Shown: positions 46,982-55,678 of the stretch, piece by piece
Position numbering within the stretch: the stretch's first letter is position 1
How the letters are laid out: each line of letters opens with the position of its first letter
NCBI GenBank assembly: GCA_944325595.1
Contig: CALVAQ010000004.1
Coordinates: forward strand, 62,001 to 126,000
Direction of reading: 5' to 3'
DNA from: Candidatus Gastranaerophilales bacterium
Lineage (GTDB): Bacteria > Cyanobacteriota > Vampirovibrionia > Gastranaerophilales > Gastranaerophilaceae
Length of the DNA: 64,000 nucleotides
The notes under the pieces: generated by a model
What the model was told of the DNA's origin: nothing
Databases searched by the model: none
What the model saw: only the letters and a program-made list of their open reading frames with translations
Position numbers and translations under genes: made by a program

Positions 46982-48397
46982 TTAATGTCTTTTTTTGTAA
47001 AAATAACTTCTTCCGAATTTGAATATTTTGTTTTGACCCTCCAGAGCTTTTTTGGTTTCGATATAGAGACTTTGTCTCATTTTTCTTTTCATTCTTGCCT
47101 GTTCAAGGTTTAGTTTTGAAATATCAATATCTATTGCATTTTTTGACTCCACAAGCAGAGCTTTTCTGATTTCTTCAGGGTATTTGTCATAACCTGTTAA
47201 AATCCCGCTGTTTATAAAGTATATGATTTTGTCCATTTGTAGTTGTTCGTTTTTAATCATTTCAGGATGAGTTTTGGTAAATATATCGTAACCGATTCTT
47301 TGTCTTTCAAGGTTGCATTTTCCGCACAAACCGATGTAGTTGTATATGTTGCTTGGTCCGTTATCTCCTATTCTGTGATGGGGCTTTACATGTTCAAATG
47401 TGTTTCTTTGTCTGCCCAAAAGGGTTTCTATAATTGTGTTGGAAGATTTTTGTGAACCTTTAATCATAAAAGCATCCGCATCTGTTACTGAACTTGGCAA
47501 AGATTCCGCCATTTCCGTGATTTTTTGAACAGAGGCATGGTTGTTTGATTTTTCTAATGCATTCTGGAACTCGGCGATAACCCTGCTTCTTTTGTGCCTG
47601 ATTGAGGGTTCTTCTTCTTTAAAAATTTTTCTTGCATTTATAACCGCCTCTTCTACGAGCGGTTTTACTTCCGGTTCAAGAGTTTCAGATGCAAATTCGA
47701 TTTTGTTTAGAATATCCATCTGCTTTGCTTCAAGGTTTTTGAGGTAAAATCCGTGAATTTCAGGTCTGTTTAATATTGTGTGAAACGTTTCATTCGGATA
47801 TTTTTTGGCTAACCATTGCAGTTCTTTAAAAACTTTTTTCTCAACTTTTCTGAAATCCGGATTAAGTTTTACTATTTCATCTATTACATATTTTGATTTG
47901 TGAGCGATTAGTTTTGTCAGTTCTCTGATTTCATCAAAGGCTTCGCTTCCTTCCGGTGAGAGCTTTTTGCGGGCTTCTTTTACCGCTCTTTTTGTCAAAA
48001 TATCATTCATTGTCAGTTTCGGATGTTTTGCGCAATATTCTTTCAAATATGAATATGCGTGTTTCATTTCTTTTGATGCTTTGCTTTCATTGAATATTTT
48101 TTCTGTTTTAATTCTTTTCAGAGCAATACCGGCGGGGTAGTATATTTTTTCGTTCATAAATCTGTTTACGGCATCATTTTGAAGCATTCTTTTTCCGCAG
48201 CATCCGCATACCAGATCAGGAATTTCTCTCAAATCGTTTATGAACAATTTTGGCAGTGATGCCGCTTTGAAAGAAACTGTATCGAAAACAGGCTGCCGAA
48301 CAAGAGAACTTGTTCCGGAACTTTGATATCCCTGTACGTCACGGCTTTTTACAGGTCCTGTTATGTTATATCCACAATTTATACCATATATCTTCAT
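46982..48397 (-). CDS. FKG-tagged HNH-nuclease-like protein 2
   Basis: 471 residues, full-length paralog of the gene at 45145. MKIYGIN start; SFK at 42-44; Cys knuckle C64-x2-C67 (CGCC); same following NEKIYYPAGIALKRI segment; long helical middle; then EHVKPHHR, a conserved GDNG, Asn, and CGKCN, and matching C-terminal helices. All candidate zinc and catalytic residues are kept in both copies although the rest has diverged a lot, which speaks for selection on the HNH site. No signal peptide. Confidence 0.75.
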   Translation of the reverse strand: MKIYGINCGYNITGPVKSRDVQGYQSSGTSSLVRQPVFDTVSFKAASLPKLFINDLREIPDLVCGCCGKRMLQNDAVNRFMNEKIYYPAGIALKRIKTEKIFNESKASKEMKHAYSYLKEYCAKHPKLTMNDILTKRAVKEARKKLSPEGSEAFDEIRELTKLIAHKSKYVIDEIVKLNPDFRKVEKKVFKELQWLAKKYPNETFHTILNRPEIHGFYLKNLEAKQMDILNKIEFASETLEPEVKPLVEEAVINARKIFKEEEPSIRHKRSRVIAEFQNALEKSNNHASVQKITEMAESLPSSVTDADAFMIKGSQKSSNTIIETLLGRQRNTFEHVKPHHRIGDNGPSNIYNYIGLCGKCNLERQRIGYDIFTKTHPEMIKNEQLQMDKIIYFINSGILTGYDKYPEEIRKALLVESKNAIDIDISKLNLEQARMKRKMRQSLYIETKKALEGQNKIFKFGRSYFYKKRH

Positions 48398-48462
48398 AAT
48401 GTCAGAAAAACTATAATCCCCTTGTTTTGTCAGTTTGTAAAAATTGATTTACATTTTTTAGA

Positions 48463-48499
48463 AGAAGACCTCTTTTCCTTTAAGGAAAAAAGGTCTTCT
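48463..48499. terminator. strong hairpin after the activase gene
   Basis: 18-bp arms agaagacctcttttcctt and aaggaaaaaaggtcttct (one mismatch) with a single-base loop, 8 bp past the stop of the minus-strand activase gene, T-rich on that side. Confidence 0.85.
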
Positions 48500-48506
48500 T
48501 TAATAT

Positions 48507-49511
48507 CTATGAAATATCCCATCTGCCGCATGTTCCGCCCCATCTTGCGATGATGTTGCCCTTGATGTCTTTGATTTCTTTCGGATGTTCATCGGGCAGG
48601 TCTCCTTCAACGATGGTTATAACTTCGCAGTTGTTTGAGCAGCCGTTGCACTGATTTGTTATAGAGTTAAAATGCATATTTCCGACTTCCCAGCCTTTGA
48701 ATTTTGTCGGATTTTCCGTGTACTGGTGGTTTTCCATTGCCAGCAATGCGGCACCGATAGCACCCATTGTCTGGTGATTATCCGGTACAACCACTTTTGT
48801 GTTCAAAGCTTCTTCAAATGCCTTTACCATACCGGAGTTTGTAGCTACACCGCCCTGGAATGTTACTATCGGAAGGAGTTCTTTGCCAAGCGCCAGATTG
48901 CTCAAATAGTTTCTTACAAGAGCCTGACAAAGACCGTATAATAAATCCTCAACAGGATACCCGAGCTGCTGTTTGTGAATAAGGTCACTTTCGGCGAATA
49001 CACCGCATCTGCCTGCGATACGGGCTGGGTTTGTCGATTTTAGAGCCGTTTCTCCGAATTTTTCTATAGGAACATTCAATCTGTTAGCCTGCTGGTCAAG
49101 GAAACTGCCTGTACCTGCAGCACAGACTGTATTCATTGCAAAATCTGTAACAATCCCGTCTCTGAGGATGATAATCTTGCTGTCCTGTCCGCCGATTTCA
49201 AGAATAGTTTGTACACCCGGAACATAAGTGCTGGCAGCAACTGCATGTGCTGTAATTTCGTTTTTTATAACATCAGCACCGACCAGTGCTCCGGCAAGAT
49301 TTCTTCCGCTGCCTGTTGTTCCGACACCCTGAATATTGTAATCACAAAGAGCCTGTTTGATGAGCTCTCTCATACCTGTTTGTACAGCCACGACAGGTTT
49401 TCCGGATGTTCTGAGCATATAGCTGTCAATATATTTTCCTGTTTCATCAACAAGAGCAAGTTTTGTGGTTACTGAACCTACGTCTATCCCCAAGTATACG
49501 TTAATTGTCAT
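48507..49511 (-). CDS. BadF/BcrA/HgdC-type acyl-CoA dehydratase activase
   Basis: 334 residues of the ASKHA fold. Seen: LGIDVGSVTTKLAL (phosphate-1), GTTGSGRNLAG, EIGGQDSKII, the Fe-S ligands in NTVCAAGTGSF and AGRCGVFAESD, and FQGGVATNSG. Such homodimeric ATPases hold a 4Fe-4S cluster and pass one electron to a 2-hydroxyacyl-CoA dehydratase or a related Fe-S protein. A short C-terminal extension adds CNGCSNNC and CGRW. In many genomes this domain is fused to or next to a large partner; none is seen here. It marks an anaerobic life style. Ribosome binding site gaggt. Confidence 0.88.
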   Translation of the reverse strand: MTINVYLGIDVGSVTTKLALVDETGKYIDSYMLRTSGKPVVAVQTGMRELIKQALCDYNIQGVGTTGSGRNLAGALVGADVIKNEITAHAVAASTYVPGVQTILEIGGQDSKIIILRDGIVTDFAMNTVCAAGTGSFLDQQANRLNVPIEKFGETALKSTNPARIAGRCGVFAESDLIHKQQLGYPVEDLLYGLCQALVRNYLSNLALGKELLPIVTFQGGVATNSGMVKAFEEALNTKVVVPDNHQTMGAIGAALLAMENHQYTENPTKFKGWEVGNMHFNSITNQCNGCSNNCEVITIVEGDLPDEHPKEIKDIKGNIIARWGGTCGRWDIS

Positions 49512-49651
49512 TTCTACCTCTCAACAAATGCTAAATTTAATATAAATAAAAAATACTTCGAGTTCAAATGATTTTTCACAAACGGTCATAAAACTTTATT
49601 TTTCTTTTAAATAAAGCTATAATTTTTCTTGTAGATATATGGGGATATTTT

Positions 49652-50245
49652 ATGGATTTTTCAAAAGGGGTGCTCTTTGACCCCGGATATAGCAAATATA
49701 CTCTGGCTTTTTCTCAAAATATAGATGCTGCTTACAATGTACTTTTTTCTATGAAAGCTTTGCATCAGAGAAAATTTAAATTCCAGATGGTATATCCCCA
49801 GCTTTTGAAACTGCTGGAACATACGGTATCTTTTTATCTCGGGTGCCTGCTGTGGGCTGCGTATATAAAACAAAACTTTGAGAATGAACCGAAAGAAATT
49901 CTGGATAATGATTATCTGGGCAAAACAGTGAATGAAGAACAGCTCTTGTTTGAGGTGAATTATGCAATCAGCTATATAGAAAAACTCAAAAAGGACTGCA
50001 AATATTATCTTGGCAAGACCTGTAATATACCTGAGGACTGGACATATGTCCTTAATGTGTACAAAGAGTTTTTAACAGCAAACAATTATCTCACACAGGC
50101 AAAAATGACATCAGATATTCTGCTTCCGAAACAAATTAAAAAAATCGAATCTCCTGATTTTGAGAAAGTACTTTCTATTATTGAAGAAGTAACAAAAACA
50201 GGTGAGTTAAAAGACCTGTTTAAAGCAAAGAAATATATACTTTAA
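49652..50245 (+). CDS. 197-residue helical protein of unknown function
   Basis: Not recognised. Starts MDFSKGVLFDPGYSKY; then helices, one moderately hydrophobic (about 63-77, VSFYLGCLLWAAYI). No signal peptide and no metal motif. A TATAAT lies at 49619-49624, 27 bases before the ATG, with ggggat as ribosome binding site, so the gene is probably expressed on its own. A 160-bp gap separates it from the giant gene downstream. Confidence 0.65.
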   Translation: MDFSKGVLFDPGYSKYTLAFSQNIDAAYNVLFSMKALHQRKFKFQMVYPQLLKLLEHTVSFYLGCLLWAAYIKQNFENEPKEILDNDYLGKTVNEEQLLFEVNYAISYIEKLKKDCKYYLGKTCNIPEDWTYVLNVYKEFLTANNYLTQAKMTSDILLPKQIKKIESPDFEKVLSIIEEVTKTGELKDLFKAKKYIL

Positions 50246-50405
50246 ATTAATATTAAAAAATCTTTACAAATGCCTCAAATTCAATGATACTGCCTAATAG
50301 CATAGCATAGCATGGCGTGGCGAAACTCGAGGAGTCTAAAGTTTTTTGCGTGCCTTTCGATAGAAATATTACAGTCTATTTATCTAATTGAAAGGTGTGT
50401 GAAAG
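50246..50405. other. upstream region of the giant gene
   Basis: 160 bp. It contains a short tandem agcat x3 (50299-50313), the small palindrome actcgaggagt (50326-50336) and, near the end, aaagg as ribosome binding site for the ATG at 50406. A weak TTGCGT / 17 bp / TTACAG could be the promoter. No riboswitch class is recognised. Confidence 0.4.
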
Positions 50406-53400
50406 ATGGGTTTTAAAGTCACAAAGGGGAATGAATTAAACAACGCATTAGTATCACAAGAAGGTGTTGCCAGGGAAGAAGCTGTAAAGAAAAAAGACAA
50501 GCTTGCAAATATTTTTAAAGCATTTGATATTTCAGGCGACGGTGTATTGGATAGTAAAGAATTGCTGAACGCATTGGATGTATTTAACTCTTTTGATAAA
50601 AACCATGATGGGGAAATTACCACAAAAGAATTGAAAGAGATGGCGGAAGTTTTTAATTCCCAACAAGGGTTAAGCGGACAAGATGCTCTAAAAAGCAACA
50701 ATTTGAGAGCTTTTTGGAACAATATTAAAGATGCGGTAAAAGGTGATGCCCAAATTTCCAGAAACGCTTTTGTCATGGCAGATGCTGTCGATGTAGCTAC
50801 AGAACAGGCAAGACTGCAAAAGTTCGAAGATAACATTAAAGCTGATGCGATTTCTAAAACAATGGATATAGATGAACTAAACTTTCCTGAAAAACCCGTA
50901 AAAGAACCGGAAGTCTTTTCATATACCGTTCAAAACGGAGAAAGTTTCAATGATTTGATTACGAGAATACTCAAAGCGCAGGGTATTGAAAATCCTACAC
51001 CTGAAGATATTGCAAAAGCAAAAGAAGAGTTTAAAAAAGCCAATCCCGGTGCTGTTCACAGAGCTGCAAACGGCGTTGAATATTTGCTGGTAGGCGACAA
51101 AGTTAACCTGCCCGTAGATTTGGGAGACAAAAACAATGCTGATGAGCAGATAGGTGAATATGCAGCAGAGGAAGCAGCCAGAAAAGCTGCAGAAGAACAG
51201 GCTCGTTTGGATGAAGAAGAGGCTGCCAGAAGAGCGGCTCAAGAAGCTGCAACACAGGCAGAAATAGAAGCCTATGAAAAGAAATCTGCTGAAGCAAAAG
51301 CTATTGCCGATGAACTGTTTAATATTTGTGACAAAAAGTTTTTTGCAATAGGTTCAAAAGCTTTTCAAGATGCAATGAACAAATTGAACAAAGACAATAT
51401 AGTAGAAGTCTTAAATCAATATGATGCAGCGAGAGACAGCCACAAAGGCGATACTTCTTTGATGGATACTATCAGAAGTGAAGGTTCAAATGTTCTTACC
51501 GAATGGAATGCATTGGACAGAATTATTAATCTTTTGGCAGATGCAGCTAAGGATGCAGGTGTTGCGGATGCCGATATTCAAAAAGCCGTAAATGATTTTA
51601 TAACAAGTAAGAAAGAGCAGTATCATTCTGCTCATGCTGTTAACCCTAAAGATATGGAAAAAGCTGTAGATTTCTTGCGGGGCGCAATAGAAGCAAAACG
51701 TCAGGAAGCAAATGCCGTAGAAATGAAGGATACAGAAGCAATGCAGACATTCTCCGAGATGTTCGCAGCTGATGATGCAACAGCACAGGAACAGTATTCT
51801 ACAGCCAGAGAGGAAGAAGGCTGGGCAGCAAAAGCAGGAGACTGGGTCTGCGGATTGTTCGGGTGCAATACAATTAAAGAAATGAACGAAAAACTTGGCA
51901 CAAATGCCAAGGATGCCGTAAGACTTGCTGAAGCGGCACAAAGCGGTGATGAAGCTAAATTTAAAGAAGTATACAAAGAGGTCTTCGGTATAGATTTTGA
52001 TTCTCAAAAGATAGCTACAAGAGAAGGTGCTGTCCTCAATTATGAAAAAGCAGCAGCATTGACAAACTCTGCTGACATTTGTTCTGATATACTAGAAAAT
52101 ACTTCTCATGAATACGGTGCTTTAAAAGATGCAGTTAAAGAAAACTTTGGTTTTGACGATGAAACAATAGAGCAGATTATTTCCTGTTATGAAGAACAAA
52201 AACAATTTGAAGCAGCGGATGATAACGACAAAGCACTTTTACTTCTTTCTTTTGTTGAAGATACAAAAGCCAATATGGAAAAAGAAATAGCAACTGTTTC
52301 AAAAGGCAGAAGCCTTGCTCAAATGGAAAAAGATGTTGAGCTTTTAACCAAAGCTGCGTATGGAACAAAAGACATAGTAAAAGATGTTGTTCAGTTTAAC
52401 CAGAACCAAAAAACAACAGAAATGGTTACTCTCGCAGCTGCTGAGATTGCCGGTACAGTAGCTCTTCAATTTGTTCCGGGTCTCGGTCAGGTGGCAGCAG
52501 CCAGATTGGCGGCAACAGCTGCAACTTGGGGTGTGCGTGCAGCCAATGTTGTTAAAGTGGCTGATGCCGCAGCAAAAACTTTTGAAACTGTTAAAAACCT
52601 GCAAAACGCATCAAAATTTGCAAGAGCAGCAACAAATGTTCTTAATACAGCAACAGCAACAGCTATTGTTGATTCAACAAACGGTGAAGAAGCCAAGGAT
52701 GTATTGAATAAGATGCTGATGAATTCGACATTCGCAGGTATCGGTTCTGCTTCCAGTGTGCTTACTCCTCAAATCGCAAAACAATTCGGTATTTCTTCAA
52801 CTATAGCAAAAGAAGTTATTGAAGAATCTCTCAATGCAGCCGGTGCTGCCGGATATATCAAAGCTACCGGAGGTGAATACAAACTCAGTGATGCGGGTAT
52901 AGATTTTGTAACCGCCATGGTTCTTGCAAGATTGGCTCACGTCAATACGACACCTATAAAAAATGCAGATAATGGAGTGCCGTCGCCCGTAATAAAACCG
53001 GAAAGTGAGCTTCCACCGCATTTTGCTGATGATGTAGTAAAGCCAAATGATGCAGGGGCAGAATCCAACGGCGCCAGACATACTGATGATGCAGGCAGTG
53101 CCGGAGATGCAGGACAAGCTGAAGATGCAGGACGTGCTGAAGAAGCAAGACATGCTGAAGATGCAAGACGTGCTGAAGATGCAAGACGTGCTGAAGATGC
53201 AAGACGTGCTGAAGATGCAAGACGTGCTGAAGAAGCAAGACGTGCTGAAGAAGCAAGACATGCTGAAGATGCAGGACAAGCTGAAGATGCAAGACAAGCT
53301 GAAGAAACAGCAAGAGCACAAAATTCTTCCAAAGCATACCAAAAACTGCAAGAACAGATTGCTCAACTTGAAAAAGAAGTAAATGCCGGAAAATTGGCAG

Positions 53401-55037
53401 ATTCTGTTTTAAGTGACTATTCTGATATTTTTGCCGATACCTACAGAGTTGATGTAAATAATCCTGAGCAGCTTAAAGCCTTAAAAACCTCTTTGAGAAA
53501 GATAATATCAAAAGTGCATCCGGATCACGGCGGAGTTAATGAATTTGCCGTAGCTGTAAATGATGTGCTTTCAGCTTTGAATACTAAAAACGGAATTGCA
53601 ATCAAGGCAAGACTGGTAGACCTAAAAAATGTTCTTAAAGAAAGTACTGCCGCCCTTGACTCTAAAACAAAAGAACTGGACAAACTAAAAGTTCAGGCAC
53701 AAAAAATGGCTAATGCTGCTGAAGATGCACAAAAAGCAAATGCCGAAAGAGCTAAACGAGAAGAAGAAGCCAAACGTGCGCAAGAAGAACGCCGTGCCGA
53801 ATGTGAAAGAAAAGCTGACCAAGCTAATGCCGAACGTGCAAGACGTGCCGAAGAGGCTGAGCGTGCCAGAGAAGCCAGAAAAGCGGAGCAAGCCCGTCAG
53901 GCAGAAGAAGCACGCAGAGCCAGAGAAGCAAGAAAATCACAAAGAGCAAATCGCAGAGAAAATGTTAATGCCTCAACTTCAGATTACAAAATGCAAAAAG
54001 ATGTAGCCGTTGAAGTTTCTCTTGATACGCAAATCAGACTTGCGAATAAAGTTGATATAAACCTTGCTGATTTTAAAGACAAAATAAATGCACTAAAAGA
54101 CGGCGAAAGTTTCTTTATCGGCAGAACTGTGTCGGGTCCGAATGATGTAAGAATCGCAAATCCTTATGTTTCAGGAACGCATTTGAAAGTTGAAAAAATT
54201 GACGGAAAAATTGTAATTACCGATATGGGTTCAACTAACGGAACAGTTTTGAATACAACACAGCCTGGTTATGCGGCTGCATACAATCCGTCTGACCTTG
54301 CTCAAAAATTCGGTACAACAAATTATTCTGTATTTTCCAAATTGTATAATGACAACTATGACAATTTAAGAATGGCATCTTATTCACCCGAATCATCTTT
54401 CAAACATAGCACAATGTCTCAAATTGATGATGCAGTAGGTCCAGGAATGCATCCTTCAGGAACATTTGTTACATTTGGTAATGGCTGGTCATGGAGAAAT
54501 TTGGACAATGGCTGTAAACGTGCAGCGAGAGATAGGGTCTCTCTTAATGTTGTTGCGGATACAAGGATGATTGATGAATTGGATCGTTTGCTGTGCAAAG
54601 GTGAATTTATTGACAGAAACGGAAAACTTGTTAAATTGAGTGATAGTGTATTTAGCAAGGGATTTTATAAAACACCCCGAAACGCAAATAAATGGCTCAC
54701 CCGCCACGATCCTATTACAATGTACTTTGATACAAAAGTCTCTCCCGAAATGCTGGATGCAATTGCTCAAGTAACGGAAAAATACGCAAGAACACCTTCT
54801 AACGGAAAAGCTCTTATGAACTCTCTGGAAGGCAAACCATGGATTGCAAATGAAATATATACACCGCAAAATGAAATAGTTGCACTCTATAACCGGGCAA
54901 AAGGGTTAGATAGTGATTTGGCAGCGCTTATAGATCATCTAGCAAACAATTACGGCAGTTGGAATGTAAGTACAGGCATGTATGCCGCATTGGAAAAGCT
55001 TGTTAATGAATATGAAATGTACAGGCAAATGTTCTAA
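50406..55037 (+). CDS. 1543-residue multidomain protein: EF-hands, LysM-like, J-like HPD, FHA
   Basis: No signal peptide. In order: two EF-hand loops (41-52 DISGDGVLDSKE and 64-75 DKNHDGEITTKE, all calcium ligands intact); a LysM-like segment (about 171-236, YTVQNGESFNDL to GDKVNLP); an Ala/Glu coiled coil (about 245-300); helical region; a hydrophobic Ala/Val/Gly-rich stretch (about 669-850) that could enter a membrane; eleven six-residue repeats (903-968); a J-domain-like segment with HPD at 1038-1040; a second Ala/Arg/Glu coil (about 1095-1195); an FHA domain (about 1230-1290, with GR at 1239-1240, SGTH at 1256-1259 and STNGT at 1276-1280); and an unrecognised C-terminal domain (about 1290-1543, motifs DRVSLNV, YKTP, HDPITMYFD). 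The combination suggests calcium sensing, chaperone recruitment and phosphothreonine binding in one chain. Role unknown. Confidence 0.8.
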   Translation: MGFKVTKGNELNNALVSQEGVAREEAVKKKDKLANIFKAFDISGDGVLDSKELLNALDVFNSFDKNHDGEITTKELKEMAEVFNSQQGLSGQDALKSNNLRAFWNNIKDAVKGDAQISRNAFVMADAVDVATEQARLQKFEDNIKADAISKTMDIDELNFPEKPVKEPEVFSYTVQNGESFNDLITRILKAQGIENPTPEDIAKAKEEFKKANPGAVHRAANGVEYLLVGDKVNLPVDLGDKNNADEQIGEYAAEEAARKAAEEQARLDEEEAARRAAQEAATQAEIEAYEKKSAEAKAIADELFNICDKKFFAIGSKAFQDAMNKLNKDNIVEVLNQYDAARDSHKGDTSLMDTIRSEGSNVLTEWNALDRIINLLADAAKDAGVADADIQKAVNDFITSKKEQYHSAHAVNPKDMEKAVDFLRGAIEAKRQEANAVEMKDTEAMQTFSEMFAADDATAQEQYSTAREEEGWAAKAGDWVCGLFGCNTIKEMNEKLGTNAKDAVRLAEAAQSGDEAKFKEVYKEVFGIDFDSQKIATREGAVLNYEKAAALTNSADICSDILENTSHEYGALKDAVKENFGFDDETIEQIISCYEEQKQFEAADDNDKALLLLSFVEDTKANMEKEIATVSKGRSLAQMEKDVELLTKAAYGTKDIVKDVVQFNQNQKTTEMVTLAAAEIAGTVALQFVPGLGQVAAARLAATAATWGVRAANVVKVADAAAKTFETVKNLQNASKFARAATNVLNTATATAIVDSTNGEEAKDVLNKMLMNSTFAGIGSASSVLTPQIAKQFGISSTIAKEVIEESLNAAGAAGYIKATGGEYKLSDAGIDFVTAMVLARLAHVNTTPIKNADNGVPSPVIKPESELPPHFADDVVKPNDAGAESNGARHTDDAGSAGDAGQAEDAGRAEEARHAEDARRAEDARRAEDARRAEDARRAEEARRAEEARHAEDAGQAEDARQAEETARAQNSSKAYQKLQEQIAQLEKEVNAGKLADSVLSDYSDIFADTYRVDVNNPEQLKALKTSLRKIISKVHPDHGGVNEFAVAVNDVLSALNTKNGIAIKARLVDLKNVLKESTAALDSKTKELDKLKVQAQKMANAAEDAQKANAERAKREEEAKRAQEERRAECERKADQANAERARRAEEAERAREARKAEQARQAEEARRAREARKSQRANRRENVNASTSDYKMQKDVAVEVSLDTQIRLANKVDINLADFKDKINALKDGESFFIGRTVSGPNDVRIANPYVSGTHLKVEKIDGKIVITDMGSTNGTVLNTTQPGYAAAYNPSDLAQKFGTTNYSVFSKLYNDNYDNLRMASYSPESSFKHSTMSQIDDAVGPGMHPSGTFVTFGNGWSWRNLDNGCKRAARDRVSLNVVADTRMIDELDRLLCKGEFIDRNGKLVKLSDSVFSKGFYKTPRNANKWLTRHDPITMYFDTKVSPEMLDAIAQVTEKYARTPSNGKALMNSLEGKPWIANEIYTPQNEIVALYNRAKGLDSDLAALIDHLANNYGSWNVSTGMYAALEKLVNEYEMYRQMF
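53112..53309 (+). repeat. 18-bp tandem repeat, 11 units, inside the giant gene
   Basis: Consensus agacgtgctgaagatgca; eleven units without spacers, in frame, each encoding six residues of the type R-(R/H/Q)-A-E-(D/E)-A. Some units are identical (three successive copies), so the array is likely to vary in number between strains. It encodes a rigid charged helix. Confidence 0.95.
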
Positions 55038-55046
55038 AACATAATA

Positions 55047-55073
55047 AAAAAAGACGCTTTATGCGTCTTTTTT
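55047..55073. terminator. bidirectional terminator
   Basis: Perfect 11-bp arms aaaaaagacgc and gcgtctttttt with a TTTAT loop, between the stop of the giant gene and the stop of the convergent Hsp20-like gene. Confidence 0.9.
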
Positions 55074-55074
55074 A

Positions 55075-55614
55075 TTAGTCATTTTCTTCAACAGGCATTG
55101 TTATTACATATTTGTGTTTGATTTTTTCTTTTGTCACCCTATCTTCATCAATCATTTCAGGCAAGACAAAGCTCTGGTTGAATGTGTATACTTTTTCAGA
55201 GTGTTTGTTTGTTTTCTCTGCGGCTGCATTTATATCGACTCTGTTGCCGTTAATTTTGATTTTTACGTTGTTCGGATTGTTGTCAAAAGGTTTGAGGTTG
55301 ATAATCATCTTGTAAGAATCGGTTGTTTCATCTTTGTATGTTTCAACAGGATTTTTTATTGCAAACATAGTTGAGTTGTGCATCGGAAAAGCGCTCATTT
55401 CGTTGAAGAGTCTGTCCTGTTCTCTCATTATTCTGTCAATGTTTTCGATAGGTGCAGACGGAATATAGTAAGCGTGTCTCATCTGGTCAAGCACATAATA
55501 CACTGCCAGATAGCAGGCAAGAAACAGCGTCAGAAGCAGCAGTGCAAATTTTATCCAGTGGTCGGAGTTATGCTTTTTGCAGTTATGTTCTTTGTTTTCG
55601 TTGTATTCTTCCAT
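55075..55614 (-). CDS. membrane-anchored Hsp20-like (alpha-crystallin domain) protein
   Basis: 179 residues from ATG 55614 (ggag 8 bases upstream). A short charged cytoplasmic part, one membrane helix (about residues 23-43), a linker, then an alpha-crystallin-like domain (about 95-175): YKMIINLKPF, VKIKINGNRVDI, FNQSFVLPEMIDEDRV, YVITMPV matches the strand order of small heat-shock proteins. Soluble Hsp20 proteins have no membrane helix; here the chaperone domain would be tethered outside the cytoplasm or at the inner face. A longer frame (to 55686) would overlap the next gene. Confidence 0.75.
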   Translation of the reverse strand: MEEYNENKEHNCKKHNSDHWIKFALLLLTLFLACYLAVYYVLDQMRHAYYIPSAPIENIDRIMREQDRLFNEMSAFPMHNSTMFAIKNPVETYKDETTDSYKMIINLKPFDNNPNNVKIKINGNRVDINAAAEKTNKHSEKVYTFNQSFVLPEMIDEDRVTKEKIKHKYVITMPVEEND

Positions 55615-55678
55615 AGTTATTCTCCTTTTTTGTTTTATGTGTATTTTAGGAGTAAGTTGAGATTTTTTTATTCCGCTT

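Noticed and set aside
50290-50340. Riboswitch upstream of the giant gene (tandem agcat and actcgaggagt)
   Set aside because: No consensus of a known class could be matched by eye; the stretch is short and the pieces are simple repeats.
53112-53309. Possible CRISPR array
   Set aside because: Units are contiguous with no spacers, lie in frame inside a coding sequence, and no cas genes are present.
52797-53366. Long antisense ORFs (up to 189 residues) over the giant gene's repeat region
   Set aside because: They arise because an 18-bp repeat keeps all frames open; the products are monotonous Ser/Cys/Phe, Ala/Ser or Leu/His repeats with no ribosome binding site.
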